A stretch of DNA of 64,000 nucleotides, from contig NZ_KB904333.1 in NCBI RefSeq assembly GCF_000379965.1, forward strand, positions 154,185 to 218,184. Reading direction: 5' to 3'. The notes beneath the pieces were generated by a model, which was given only the letters and a program-made list of their open reading frames with translations, was not told the DNA's origin and made no database searches. How positions within the stretch are numbered: position 1 is the first letter of the stretch; each line of letters starts with the position of its first letter. This DNA comes from Hoylesella nanceiensis DSM 19126 = JCM 15639. Its GTDB lineage: Bacteria > Bacteroidota > Bacteroidia > Bacteroidales > Bacteroidaceae. The translations under genes and the position numbers were made by a program. Below are positions 1-8,537 of this stretch, piece after piece.

Positions 1-2
1 CA

Positions 3-635
3 CCTTATAAGGTAGGACGTTATGGACAATTGTTAGAATGGTCGAAAGATATTGATGATCCAAACGATCAGCACCGACATGTCAACCATTTGTTCGGATT
101 GCATCCTGGACATACAATTTCACCAATCACAACTCCTACATTAGCAGAAGCATCAAAGGTTGTTCTTAATCATCGTGGTGACGGAGCTACAGGATGGAGT
201 ATGGGATGGAAACTCAACCAATGGGCACGCCTACACGATGGAAATCGTGCATATAAGCTCTATGGAAACCTGCTAAAGAATGGTACACTAGATAATCTTT
301 GGGACACACATCCTCCTTTCCAAATCGATGGTAACTTTGGTGGTACAGCAGGTGTAACCGAAATGCTAATGCAAAGTCACATGGGATTCATCCACTTACT
401 ACCAGCACTACCAGATGTATGGAAAGATGGAGAGGTGAAAGGTCTTTGTGCCAAAGGTAACTTTGAACTAGACATTTGCTGGAAGAATGGCATTTTAAAA
501 TCTGTTACTATTCTTTCAAAGAATGGAGGAAACTGTGAATTGAGATACAAAGAAGACAAGTTTGTATTGAAGACAATCAAAAATAAGTCCTACACATTGA
601 ACTATGTCAACGGAAAGTTTGTACAAGAGAACTAA
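3..635 (+). CDS. GH95 family alpha-L-fucosidase, C-terminal part (5' end outside window)
   Basis: This is the last 210 or so codons of a glycoside hydrolase family 95 enzyme, which removes alpha-1,2-linked fucose from host or plant glycans by inversion. The frame is open from the window edge, so the TTG at 30 is not a real start. Diagnostic GH95 blocks are visible: EWSKDID with [13 protein letters not shown] near the start, [14 protein letters not shown] in the middle, and [19 protein letters not shown] followed by [21 protein letters not shown] near the end. The C-terminal beta-domain follows and the protein ends at TAA 633-635. A terminator follows 30 bases on, so the gene ends its transcription unit. 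The signal peptide and catalytic N-terminal half cannot be seen. With the GH29, GH109 and GH5 genes nearby it suggests attack on fucosylated glycans. Confidence 0.93.
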   Translation, partial: PYKVGRYGQLLEWSKDIDDPNDQHRHVNHLFGLHPGHTISPITTPTLAEASKVVLNHRGDGATGWSMGWKLNQWARLHDGNRAYKLYGNLLKNGTLDNLWDTHPPFQIDGNFGGTAGVTEMLMQSHMGFIHLLPALPDVWKDGEVKGLCAKGNFELDICWKNGILKSVTILSKNGGNCELRYKEDKFVLKTIKNKSYTLNYVNGKFVQEN

Positions 636-663
636 TTATTAAGTGAATTATCTTGTAAAGAAG

Positions 664-699
664 AAAAAGGAATCTGTTATTGAACAGATTCCTTTTTTG
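664..699 (+). terminator. Rho-independent terminator of the GH95 gene
   Basis: An 11-12 bp stem (GGAATCTGTT / AACAGATTCC with flanking A/T pairs), a 4-base loop and a T run. It is about 30 bp downstream of the GH95 stop codon. Confidence 0.85.
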
Positions 700-861
700 T
701 TTCCTCCAAAATAGAATATTATACGTTGCCTAACAAAAGTGCATAACTTGAGTTCCAATTAAGTTTTGGGGATTGATTTATAATTATTAACAAAAGTATA
801 TTTGCACAATAACAACAAAAAAAAGAATTATTCAGTAAATCCTAATCAAACCTGAACTCGG

Positions 862-987
862 GATAAGGATTTTATAGAGGCTGGCAAAGTTCGCCTTGAT
901 AGTGATACCGTCCGTGAAGCAACAAGTGACGAGGTAAAGGAACTTCGTCAGGAAAATACGAGAAACGATAAAACAAAATTCCATTAG
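862..987 (+). pseudogene. IS3-family transposase OrfA fragment
   Basis: The frame at 862-987 reads DKDFIEAGKVRLDSDTVREA, then TSDEVKELRQENTRNDK, then a stop at 985. The blocks EAGKxRL, D(T)xREATSDEVKELRxEN are typical of the middle of IS3-family OrfA, just before its leucine-zipper region. The expected continuation is lost and the same frame has a stop at 853, so only about 41 codons remain. No start, helix-turn-helix or OrfB (DDE) part is visible. It lies inside the inverted-repeat pair 720-1073. Confidence 0.6.
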
Positions 988-1035
988 CAAAAGTTTTTTT
1001 TTTAATAAAAACAACAAGGTATAAAGTTAAATAAC

Positions 1036-1043
1036 TATATTTG
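1036..1043 (+). promoter_or_regulatory. Outward-facing -7 box in the element end
   Basis: TATATTTG matches the Bacteroidetes -7 consensus TAnnTTTG and points to the lipoprotein gene at 1266. The same AACTATATTTG string occurs in the other element ends near 3790 (minus strand) and 3889. No good -33 box was seen. Confidence 0.45.
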
Positions 1044-1265
1044 TAGTTGTGCACTTTTATTTGACAACGTACAATCTGTACGATGCTGAGTATGGAGACG
1101 AAGTATTGGATTATTATGGAATAAGGGAGTGGGTAGAGTCACTTCCCAAACGTAAAATATCTCTTATGATACTTCAAAACTATACAATTATAGGACTCTA
1201 AGCGAGTAACTGGGGTAAAAAACTTTACTCTACTTGAAAGATATTTACTATAAAATAGAATCATT

Positions 1266-2669
1266 ATGCGCAAAACTCTAAAATTATTACTCATATTGAG
1301 TGCAATTATTATGACAGCCTGCCATAATAATGAACAGGAAATAGATATTAGTTGGACACAAGAAGCAGCAAGAATAGTTCACGGTGGCATCAAGACTAAT
1401 TTTGAACATAAAACAATCTCTCTTGATTTCTCTGCGGATACTCAAATTGAGTTATCAAGTTCATCTAGTGAAAACTGGATAAAACCGACCGTTATTTTTT
1501 CTAATGGCAAAGGGCAATTGAGCATTGAAATCTTGGAAAATAATACTCTTTCATCAAGAGAGGGAAATGTTATTTTCATAGTGCAGGGAACGATTGTTAC
1601 TATAAAGGTTTTTCAAGATGGTAATCCAAAAGTTAGTACAGATAAAAAAATCTATTATCAAGGAGCTGATGGTGGTAATGTCGAAATTCATGTAAAAGCA
1701 AAGGGAAAGTTGTCCGCAGGAATTTCTCCTACTGATTGTAAATGGGCAAAAGTGGTTAAGACTATTCCAAGTGGTGACAATGAATATGCAATAACGGTTG
1801 CCATTGATAAAAATGAGGGATTAGGTAGAGTTGCTTCTGTTGATTTTAAAGTCAATGGGAAAACTGCAAATCAGGATTGTGGCCCATGTCTGGTTCAGGA
1901 GCCTGCACCTTTTACTAACACAACGACCATAATATGTGAGAAGCCAGGCTGTTTACAAGTGCTCATGGGAAATGATTTAACCAATCTTCGACGTATCAGA
2001 TCGCTTAAACTAATAGGTAATATTAATGGTCTTGATTTTATCTTGTTGAGAAATTTATTCATGGATACAAATGAAAGCCTATACCAATATCCTGTAGATA
2101 TAGACCTCTCAGAATGTAATATAGTTGCAGGTAATCAAAATCCATATGAGTATTTCGGTTGGCACTCATCCAAAATATTTGAAGATGTTTTTATGTATGG
2201 TGAGATACCATCGGGAGTTTTCACCAATGCTACTAATTTGAAGAGCATTATTCTCCCTAAAAATCTGAAAATAGTTGGCCATTCAGCCTTTGCTGGATGT
2301 AAAAGCCTTAAGACAATAGATATCCCTGCTGATGTAGAGGAAATTAATAGTAAAGCATTTTATGGATGTATTAGCCTGCAAGATATCAAACTTACATCCA
2401 ACGTAAGCCTTACCTCCATTGGAAATCAAGCTTTCACTACAAAATCTACATTGAACGAACTAACAATTCCAGCTACAGTTGTTAATATGGGAGTTGAAGC
2501 CTTCTTAGGTTGTTCTGTTTCAAAACTTCACCTTAAATGGTTAGAACCTCTTGAGATTCGCATAGTTCCTAAAGTTGAAGGTTGTACTCTCTACGTGCCT
2601 CAAGGCACCGTAGCTATTTATCGTAAAACACGGAATTGGTCTAAATTCTCCAATGTCATAGAGGAGTAA
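1266..2669 (+). CDS. BACON-domain and leucine-rich-repeat surface lipoprotein
   Basis: A 467-residue predicted lipoprotein with a signal peptide ending in the lipobox MTAC (Cys19), so it should be anchored in the outer membrane. Residues about 30-120 and 125-210 look like two Ig-like BACON-type modules; the first has SSSSSENWIKPTV and the ITVTIKVFQDG-like strand common in BACON domains, which often carry glycan or mucin binding. Residues about 310-440 hold BspA-type LRR_5 repeats (AFAGCKSLKTIDIPADVEEI, AFYGCISLQDIKL) and the protein ends with LYVPQGTVAIYRKTRNW, the usual capping segment of such repeats. No catalytic motif is present. It is a single gene between two element remnants, and the nearest promoter candidate lies in the left remnant. 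Adhesin or glycan binder is inferred, not shown. Confidence 0.8.
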   Translation: MRKTLKLLLILSAIIMTACHNNEQEIDISWTQEAARIVHGGIKTNFEHKTISLDFSADTQIELSSSSSENWIKPTVIFSNGKGQLSIEILENNTLSSREGNVIFIVQGTIVTIKVFQDGNPKVSTDKKIYYQGADGGNVEIHVKAKGKLSAGISPTDCKWAKVVKTIPSGDNEYAITVAIDKNEGLGRVASVDFKVNGKTANQDCGPCLVQEPAPFTNTTTIICEKPGCLQVLMGNDLTNLRRIRSLKLIGNINGLDFILLRNLFMDTNESLYQYPVDIDLSECNIVAGNQNPYEYFGWHSSKIFEDVFMYGEIPSGVFTNATNLKSIILPKNLKIVGHSAFAGCKSLKTIDIPADVEEINSKAFYGCISLQDIKLTSNVSLTSIGNQAFTTKSTLNELTIPATVVNMGVEAFLGCSVSKLHLKWLEPLEIRIVPKVEGCTLYVPQGTVAIYRKTRNWSKFSNVIEE

Positions 2670-2953
2670 ACTATAAGGCAAAGAAACTCATCTGCTTATA
2701 TGGCCCCCAAATACCTAATCATTGAATAGGAAAATTACTTTTTCTGCAATCCTCTCAAAATAGGCGAACCATGATTCTAAGAAAACAACAAGACACTATG
2801 GATTTTACTCTAAGACTATAAAATAAGAAAGAAATGCAAACCAAAAATAGAACTAGCGTACTAAAGATATAAGAACTAAATGAAAATATTTCTAGTAGCA
2901 CAAAAGAGCATTACTAAAACATGCTCTCAATTCACTACAGCACTTTAATATTA

Positions 2954-3193
2954 CTACATTTTCAACGGCTCTTTAGCCTGTTTTACAACCCAATATATCT
3001 CATCAAAGTTAAGTACCCGCTCAATTTTTCCTATAAGACTGATCTTTATAATATGAGGATGCTTCAAATAACGGGAGCGAACGGCATAATCTATATAAAA
3101 ATATCTGTAGCCATTTCGTTCAACTGATGGGTGCACTGAGTCATACCCGTTACTTTCTGCATACATCTTCGCTATGTTGTTGTAATCTATCAT
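2954..3193 (-). CDS. Small hypothetical protein
   Basis: A 79-residue protein (MIDYNNIAKMYAESNGYDSV...) rich in Tyr and Ile, without signal peptide or membrane segment. I do not recognise the family. Its amino-acid make-up looks coding, and it has an ATG start after an AT-rich leader. The short plus-strand frame at 2921-3127 overlaps it and looks less like a protein. The 280 bp between the LRR lipoprotein and this gene hold only a 7-bp hairpin (AGAGCAT/ATGCTCT) near 2906-2927. The call rests on composition only. Confidence 0.45.
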   Translation of the reverse strand: MIDYNNIAKMYAESNGYDSVHPSVERNGYRYFYIDYAVRSRYLKHPHIIKISLIGKIERVLNFDEIYWVVKQAKEPLKM

Positions 3194-3404
3194 TCTTCCA
3201 TTTATATTTAGTTATAACACATATCAAACTGTAAACAGAATTACTATGTTAGCATTTCTAATCATCAAACACCCATTTTGTCTATTTATTTACCCTCTCG
3301 TGGCTTTGATATTGTTTTTAATACCAACTTTTGATGTTAGAAAAACAAGATGAAATAAGTCTGCATTGTAAACATTACAAATTATATATAAGCACCAAGC
3401 AACC

Positions 3405-3731
3405 TCATAACTCCAAAAACTCTATTAGTTGAACAATCTTTCTTTCCAGTTCTTCTAAATCTATAAAGCGAGAACTGCGATAGACCTCTTTGCCTTCTAA
3501 TATAAGTAATACGGTTGGACCAGCATATACAAGGAATCGACTTGCTATCAAGGGTTCCTCTGTTATGTCTGTATAAAACGATAATAGCTGAGGATAGTTC
3601 TCTACTAATCGTTCTACTTTACCATGCATAACATTGCAGACACCACAATCGGGAGCCTTAATATAAAATAAGCACAGACGGTTCTTACTGATAATCTCTT
3701 CTATTTCGGTGATATTTGTCAGATGGTTCAT
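3405..3731 (-). CDS. Thioredoxin-family protein with CGVC motif
   Basis: A 108-residue cytoplasmic thioredoxin-fold protein, close to the standard thioredoxin length. The redox motif is CGVC (APDCGVCNVMHGKV, about residues 29-32) and the cis-proline block is AGPTVLLI near residue 72. The Trp before the first cysteine of classical thioredoxins is replaced by Asp, so it is probably a thioredoxin-like helper, not the main reductase partner. It has no signal peptide. A TATATTTG -7 box on the minus strand at 3785-3792, inside a repeat element, would give a leader of about 45 nt. There is no operon partner. Confidence 0.8.
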   Translation of the reverse strand: MNHLTNITEIEEIISKNRLCLFYIKAPDCGVCNVMHGKVERLVENYPQLLSFYTDITEEPLIASRFLVYAGPTVLLILEGKEVYRSSRFIDLEELERKIVQLIEFLEL

Positions 3732-3784
3732 ATATTCTTATTTCGTATTATAATTGTACGTTGTCAAACAAAAGTGCGCAACTA

Positions 3785-3792
3785 CAAATATA
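3785..3792 (-). promoter_or_regulatory. -7 box for the thioredoxin-like gene
   Basis: The reverse complement reads TATATTTG. It lies in the element end and faces the gene starting at 3731. Confidence 0.5.
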
Positions 3793-3888
3793 GTTATTTT
3801 ATTTCAACTGCCCTTCGTTTTATTTACATTAATTGCATTATAGACATCATTTATAAAAACAATATGATGAAATATCAAACAAAGTAAC

Positions 3889-3896
3889 TATATTTG
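3889..3896 (+). promoter_or_regulatory. -7 box for the GH5 mannanase
   Basis: TATATTTG followed by CAGTTG in the right end of the MITE-like element, about 80 bp before the ATG at 3977. It is the best promoter candidate for that gene. Confidence 0.5.
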
Positions 3897-3976
3897 CAGT
3901 TGTGCATTTAAGTTGATATAAAAAGATAACAAACATCACACACTCATTATTTTATTAATAAAGAAAATAAACTGAA

Positions 3977-5260
3977 ATGAATAAAATACAATACCTCATT
4001 ATGGCACTATTTCTTTTTTGTGCTAGTGCCGTTAAGGCGCAATCTTTCGTTACGGTAGAGAACGGAAAGCTCTATCGTGACGGTAAACCCTACACCTTTA
4101 TCGGAACAAACTATTGGTATGGAGCCATACTTGGATCGAAAGGAAAGGGCGGAAACAGAAAAAGACTGAACCGTGAACTAGACGAAATGAAACGCCTAGG
4201 CATAAACAATCTGCGCATATTGGTGGGTAGTGACGGCGAAGAAGGAATCAAGTGGAAAGCATCTCCCGTGCTACAGCCTTCTCCAGGCGTGTATAACGAT
4301 ACCATATTAGATGGTCTCGACTATCTAATGTTGCAGCTTCAACGCCGTGGAATGGTAGCTGTGCTCTACCTAAACAACTCTTGGGAATGGAGTGGTGGCT
4401 ATGGTTTTTACCTCGAAAACGCAGGTGGAGGCAAGGCACAACAGCCTAACGAGGTCGGATATTCTGCCTACGTTAAATACGCATCGCAATTTGCTACCAA
4501 TCAAAAGGCGCAACAACTCTTCTTCAATCACGTCAATTTCATTCTCAAACGCACTAATCGCTATACGGGAAAGCCCTACACGGACGATCCAGCTATTATG
4601 TCATGGCAGATTTGTAACGAGCCACGTGCATTCGATAAGGCTGCACTTCCACAGTTCGAAGCATGGTTAGCTAAGACTGCATCCATAATGAAGAGCATTG
4701 ATAAGCGACACTTAGTGAGCATAGGTTCAGAAGGAGCGTTCGGTTGTGAGGTCGATTATGATTCGTGGCAACGCATCTGTTCCGACCCAAATGTAGACTA
4801 TTGCAACATACATATTTGGCCTTACAATTGGGGTTGGGCTAAGAAAGACTCGCTAATGCTAAATATGCAACGTGCCAAAGACCTCACAAAAGAGTATTTA
4901 GACCGCCATTTGGATATCTGTGCTAAGATCAACAAGCCTCTAGTTATGGAAGAATTTGGTTATCCACGAGATGGCGTTTCTTTCTCTAAACAATCATCAA
5001 CCACTGCTCGAGACGCCTATTACAGCTATGTATTCTCGCTATTAGCAGACGACTTAGCCAAGGGCGGATACTTACAGGGTTGTAACTTCTGGGGTTGGGG
5101 AGGTCATGCGCAACCCAAACACGAACAATGGGTGCCTGGAGACGACTATATGTGCGACCCACCACAAGAGCCACAGGGTCTTTACTCGGTGTTCTCAACA
5201 GACAAATCTACCATTAATATCATAAAAGCGGGTATCGCTAATCTGCCAAAACGCAAATAA
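3977..5260 (+). CDS. GH5 endo-1,4-beta-mannanase (subfamily 7-like), secreted
   Basis: A 427-residue glycoside hydrolase of clan A that cleaves beta-1,4-mannan internally by a retaining mechanism. An N-terminal signal peptide ends around AVKA-Q21. The (beta/alpha)8 barrel starts with LYRDGKPYTFIGTNYWYG (residues 32-49). The acid/base is Glu215 in WQICNEP and the nucleophile is Glu326 in VMEEFGYP. IHIWPYNWGW (278-287) and FWGWGG further on are the aromatic subsite blocks of GH5_7-type mannanases. Length is normal and no carbohydrate-binding module is attached. It is a single gene followed by a strong terminator, so it depends on its own upstream promoter. It is probably periplasmic or outer-membrane associated, since no lipobox cysteine is seen. 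Confidence 0.92.
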   Translation: MNKIQYLIMALFLFCASAVKAQSFVTVENGKLYRDGKPYTFIGTNYWYGAILGSKGKGGNRKRLNRELDEMKRLGINNLRILVGSDGEEGIKWKASPVLQPSPGVYNDTILDGLDYLMLQLQRRGMVAVLYLNNSWEWSGGYGFYLENAGGGKAQQPNEVGYSAYVKYASQFATNQKAQQLFFNHVNFILKRTNRYTGKPYTDDPAIMSWQICNEPRAFDKAALPQFEAWLAKTASIMKSIDKRHLVSIGSEGAFGCEVDYDSWQRICSDPNVDYCNIHIWPYNWGWAKKDSLMLNMQRAKDLTKEYLDRHLDICAKINKPLVMEEFGYPRDGVSFSKQSSTTARDAYYSYVFSLLADDLAKGGYLQGCNFWGWGGHAQPKHEQWVPGDDYMCDPPQEPQGLYSVFSTDKSTINIIKAGIANLPKRK

Positions 5261-5357
5261 TCAACACGACGAATACTCCCCTATCCTTTTGTTTAAAGGA
5301 AATATCAAGACATTTCGACAAAGAGAAAAGTGTAGTAAGAGCACTATCAATAAAACT

Positions 5358-5397
5358 AATAGCCACGCAAAGTTTGATTTTGCGTGGCTATTTTTCG
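5358..5397 (+). terminator. Rho-independent terminator after the mannanase
   Basis: A 14-bp near-perfect stem (AATAGCCACGCAAA / TTTGCGTGGCTATT), a 6-base loop and a T run. Confidence 0.9.
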
Positions 5398-5682
5398 TTT
5401 TGTTCAACAACTTATTTGAATGCCTTTACCACAACCAATGAGTCGTATTACATTCGGTAATTCAAACTTTCTTTCTATGAGTTCCATGAAATGGGGGCAA
5501 TGACAGAAGTTATATAAATGGTGTTCTCAGTAATTTATACTGCTATTTTAAATTATGATCAAGGTGGGTTAGGATTCGAGAAAGGCAGTAATCCTGACAA
5601 GCCAGCTCTAAATCAGCCAACTTCTCTTGCTTCAACAGAAGAAAAGAGAAATAACCATGATGCATAAAGGGTATAAAAAGAG
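5398..5682. other. Gene-poor gap with a 49-codon open frame
   Basis: No recognised gene. An ATG frame at 5518-5667 (+) encodes 49 residues starting MVFSVIYTAILNYDQGGLGF and ending TEEKRNNHDA. A stop lies directly before its ATG and no family is recognised. It could be chance or the tail of a decayed gene. Confidence 0.2.
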
Positions 5683-5722
5683 TGGGACTGTACCGACTAA
5701 GTGTACAGCCCCATTTTTCACC
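5672..5722. terminator. Bidirectional terminator downstream of the Abi gene
   Basis: The stem GTGGGACTGTAC / GTACAGCCCCAT has one mismatch and one wobble pair. It is flanked by T runs on both strands and lies 76 bp after the stop codon of the minus-strand Abi gene. Confidence 0.6.
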
Positions 5723-5797
5723 TTTTATAGTGCTAATAAAGCGACTAAAGTCTCTATCGGCACTTTCTTTGGTGCAAAGATAATGCTAATATCTGAA

Positions 5798-6700
5798 TCA
5801 AACAAACATTTCTTTGATATTTTTTATCCCAGTAGCTTCTGCTATTGTTTTTAAGACTTCTTCGTTATCGTTGTACTTATCAAATAATTCTACCAACTCT
5901 ATCTTCAAATCAGCTTGACGATTCACAGATACAACTCCTGTCATATAGTAGATGACTTTGATTGCACCATAGAGTTTTTGATAGCTTTCACTATCCATTC
6001 TTCCCGCTGGACCTCGTCTTATAGAAGTTGGCAACGAAATATCATAAAGAGCTTTACCATGCGCACAATAGTTTCTTATTGTGAGAATAGCAGATAGATA
6101 GCTTTTAAAAACTATAAGTTTTCTAACTTTAAACTGCTCACTGATCGTTCTACGAACGGTTTCATCTCTGAGTGCTTTGAAAAGGTGTATAATACCTCCT
6201 AAAGTCATGAATTCTAGCGTTTTCCAAGCAGGAGCATACCTATCATTAATGTGATTTCTATGGTGTTGCTGAATTGCAGTAGCACACTTTAACTGATTAT
6301 TATAGACTTTGTGATCAAACGTTCTAATGTATGCAGGAGTAACAACTACAGGATCAATAAACCATGTAGGAGAAGTTTTATTATTGTTTGATACATAGTA
6401 GATTATCAATGTTCTAAGATGAATTTCAATACGATTAAGATACTTAGAGAGAATACTTCTTAGGTTAAAGTCAAAGTAATACAACTTTACTATATGATCA
6501 AAGTTTGTCCCCTTTCGTAATTTATGAGTTCGGTTATTTTTACTTGGAAATGTATGTTCAAAAGGGAACCAATAGAAACCTAATCGATAATAACCAACAT
6601 CGAGTAAAACTTCTCTGGCTTTTTTTTCATCATCAATACGCATTCCACGCTGACGGAGCAGTTTTATTTGTTCTTCTACGTTTATTGCTTGTCTTCCCAT
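5798..6700 (-). CDS. Abi_2 family (AbiD/AbiF-like) HEPN protein
   Basis: A 300-residue protein of the Abi_2 group, phage abortive-infection proteins built on a HEPN ribonuclease fold. Typical blocks are DVGYYRLGFYWFPFE (35-48), the LYYFDFNLRSILSKYLNRIEI region (73-93), APAWKTLEFMTLGGI (156-170) and the C-terminal HEPN motif RNYCAH (R209-x4-H214). An N-terminal R90-IEI-H94 could be a second, shortened motif. Such proteins are thought to cleave RNA after phage infection; in some AbiF loci the toxin is held in check by an adjacent non-coding RNA. No partner protein is next to it. The start at 6700 is supported by a TATATTTG -7 box only about 17 bp upstream. Length is normal for the family. Confidence 0.88.
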   Translation of the reverse strand: MGRQAINVEEQIKLLRQRGMRIDDEKKAREVLLDVGYYRLGFYWFPFEHTFPSKNNRTHKLRKGTNFDHIVKLYYFDFNLRSILSKYLNRIEIHLRTLIIYYVSNNNKTSPTWFIDPVVVTPAYIRTFDHKVYNNQLKCATAIQQHHRNHINDRYAPAWKTLEFMTLGGIIHLFKALRDETVRRTISEQFKVRKLIVFKSYLSAILTIRNYCAHGKALYDISLPTSIRRGPAGRMDSESYQKLYGAIKVIYYMTGVVSVNRQADLKIELVELFDKYNDNEEVLKTIAEATGIKNIKEMFV

Positions 6701-6716
6701 ACAAAATTCTTTTCTG

Positions 6717-6724
6717 CAAATATA
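6717..6724 (-). promoter_or_regulatory. -7 box of the Abi gene
   Basis: The reverse complement is TATATTTG followed by CAGA. It predicts a very short leader (roughly 5-10 nt) before the ATG at 6700. Confidence 0.6.
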
Positions 6725-7138
6725 ATAAAAAAATAGTAATTTTACATTATATATATTTGATTATTTATCTCTTTACCCCATTATACACTAATAAAATTTT
6801 GTTTGAGCACGTCATCATTTTCGGATCTCAGAAGACTACTATCCTCTTGTAATTTTCTCTTTTTTCAACACAAAGATAAGATAAGAACACATCAAAGTTT
6901 ATTTAATAGTATCTTGTGAAAATAAAGTAAACTACTACAAATACATCTACATTTTGTCAATATTTTTTCATTTTATTTTACAATGGCTTTTATATCCTCA
7001 CCTCTCCTCCTTCAATTCCCCAAAGATATCGATTATTAAAAAATTGATTACAACCGACTATAAATACAACCTCAATCAAAAAAGAGTCTATCTTATTAAA
7101 TATTTTTCATTCCAACAAATAACAATATTTACTCCCCC
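6725..7138. other. AT-rich gap upstream of the Abi gene
   Basis: About 410 bp with no convincing gene. The 112-codon plus-strand frame at 6954-7292 is mostly antisense to the GH109 gene end and low-complexity. A segment at 6776-6815 resembles 9774-9809 (see findings). No clear hairpin or -7 box for an RNA gene was found by eye. Confidence 0.4.
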
Positions 7139-8425
7139 TCACCCCACCTTCGAAGCACCACGAAGGAAATCGGGAATGAGGACAGGTGCAGAGCCATTCT
7201 CAATAGATAGCTTTGAGAGTTCAGCAATGCAACACCATTCAGCCAAGTCGTACACATCCATATCCAAAGGCAAGCCTTGTTGCAAGCATTGAGCCAAGCG
7301 CAAGTCCATAAAGTACGACATTCCGCCACGTGAGTCGAGTTGTTTAGCTATCTTCATTGTTTCTTGAGAGAAGGCTGGAGCATAGCGATTGAGTAACGTT
7401 TCTATTTGTGAAGCAGTCAAAGGCGCATTACAATCGTCGAGTTCAAGTCCCACTTTAGCGGCAGACTCGGGACTTAAGAGCACTTCAGGAATAGGATATT
7501 TGGCTACATATCCTTGCGTTCCAACCGCCTGAAACATACGATTATAAGGTCGTGGAGTCATTACATTATGCTGAATAAGAATCGTTTTGCCCTTCACCGT
7601 GCGTATCATTGTAGACGTTTGATCGCCATTCGCAAAACTATTGCAAGTCTCTCCCATCACCTCTTGATATATCTGTTGGCCTAAAAAAGCATCGGTCTGC
7701 ATGGCAGTGAGATAGTGCATGCGGTCGGTTCGGTGTATATCAAGCAACCTACAAGCAGGTCCTATGCTGTGTGTGGGATAAACATCACCACAATTACGAC
7801 TTGTATATTCCATTCGCCAAGGCGTCCAACGATTGCCAAGAGGGTGCGCATAACCACCCTCCACATGCACCAGTTCGCCCAATAAGCCTTCTCGAACCAT
7901 CTCAAGAACAGCCATTTCAAAATGATCGTACACAGCATTCTCGAGCATCATGCAGTGTTTTTGCGTGCGTTCTGCCGTATCTACCAACTCCCAAATATCC
8001 TTTAAAGTGAGAGCAGCAGGCACTTCCACCGCCACACACTTACCTTGTTCCATCGCATAAACCGCTATTGGCACATGCGAAAGCCAGTCGGTGCATATAT
8101 AAACAAGGTCTATTGCCTGCTCTTTGCATAAGTCGAGGTAGCCATTTTCGCCCCAAAACACAGCAGGACGAGGCCTTCCTAATTGCTCAACATGCTGTGC
8201 AACCTCATCAGTCACTTGCTTTGAAGCATCGCAAACCGCAACAATTTCGACATCAGGAATATGACACCAGCGTGTAACAGCCATCTGTCCACGTGCTCCC
8301 ACACCCACAAAAGCCACTTTTAATTGAGGCATTGGGGCAAGAGTTAACGATAAAACATCACGCTGACCAGCCAAACGAGCTGGGATAAATGTTTCTAACG
8401 GGCGTGTTGCAGGCATCATTTCCAT
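7139..8425 (-). CDS. GH109-type Gfo/Idh/MocA oxidoreductase-fold glycosidase
   Basis: A 428-residue NAD-dependent protein of the Gfo/Idh/MocA fold, matching the GH109 group (alpha-N-acetylgalactosaminidase acting by NAD-assisted oxidation and elimination). The Rossmann motif GVGARG is at residues 41-46 and VAVCDAS at 62-68. The GH109-like blocks VEVPAALTL, MMLENAVYDHFE and NCGDVYPTHSIGP follow. An ATG at 8530 would add 35 residues, but a TATATTTG -7 box at 8451-8458 places transcription start inside that extension, so the ATG at 8425 is chosen. No signal peptide or Tat motif is visible, unlike many GH109 proteins, so a cytoplasmic site or another substrate is possible. Neighbours are defence-like genes and a GH29 fucosidase. 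Confidence 0.82.
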   Translation of the reverse strand: MEMMPATRPLETFIPARLAGQRDVLSLTLAPMPQLKVAFVGVGARGQMAVTRWCHIPDVEIVAVCDASKQVTDEVAQHVEQLGRPRPAVFWGENGYLDLCKEQAIDLVYICTDWLSHVPIAVYAMEQGKCVAVEVPAALTLKDIWELVDTAERTQKHCMMLENAVYDHFEMAVLEMVREGLLGELVHVEGGYAHPLGNRWTPWRMEYTSRNCGDVYPTHSIGPACRLLDIHRTDRMHYLTAMQTDAFLGQQIYQEVMGETCNSFANGDQTSTMIRTVKGKTILIQHNVMTPRPYNRMFQAVGTQGYVAKYPIPEVLLSPESAAKVGLELDDCNAPLTASQIETLLNRYAPAFSQETMKIAKQLDSRGGMSYFMDLRLAQCLQQGLPLDMDVYDLAEWCCIAELSKLSIENGSAPVLIPDFLRGASKVG

Positions 8426-8450
8426 TGTAATTGTGTTTTTTATTCTACTG

Positions 8451-8458
8451 CAAATATA
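8451..8458 (-). promoter_or_regulatory. -7 box deciding the GH109 start
   Basis: The reverse complement is TATATTTG followed by CAGTAG, 26 bp upstream of the chosen ATG. Confidence 0.65.
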
Positions 8459-8537
8459 CCTAAAAAAGTGAGAAAGAGGAAAGATGAAAGGCGAAAAAGC
8501 TAATTTAAATATTTGCTTTATAAGTTGCATAAAACCA

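Larger units (their letters stand above)
720..1073. mobile_element. Decayed IS3-like element with terminal inverted repeats
   Basis: Two inverted ends match over 29 bp with five mismatches: 720-748 (TATACGTTGCC...) and 1045-1073 (reverse complement TGTACGTTGTC...). Between them lies a fragment of an IS3-family OrfA. The same end sequence recurs at 3755. The length (about 354 bp) and broken coding content make it a non-autonomous remnant. No clear target-site duplication is seen. Confidence 0.6.
3755..3920. mobile_element. MITE-like element sharing ends with 720-1073
   Basis: The left end 3752-3802 matches the reverse complement of 1023-1074 over 52 bp with about four differences. The right end (about 3885-3920, AACTATATTTGCAGTTGTGC) matches the inner part of the same terminus and then diverges. 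About 165 bp with no coding capacity. Both ends contain outward TATATTTG boxes. Confidence 0.5.

Noticed and set aside
2921-3127. 68-codon plus-strand frame
   Set aside because: Overlaps the more protein-like minus-strand 79-residue frame.
5627-5854. 75-codon plus-strand frame after the mannanase
   Set aside because: It runs through a terminator hairpin and into the antisense of the Abi gene end.
6954-7292. 112-codon plus-strand frame
   Set aside because: Second half is antisense to the GH109 gene, first half is AT-rich low complexity; no promoter.
8426-8530. Upstream ATG extension of the GH109 gene
   Set aside because: A -7 box lies inside it, and the added residues look non-coding.
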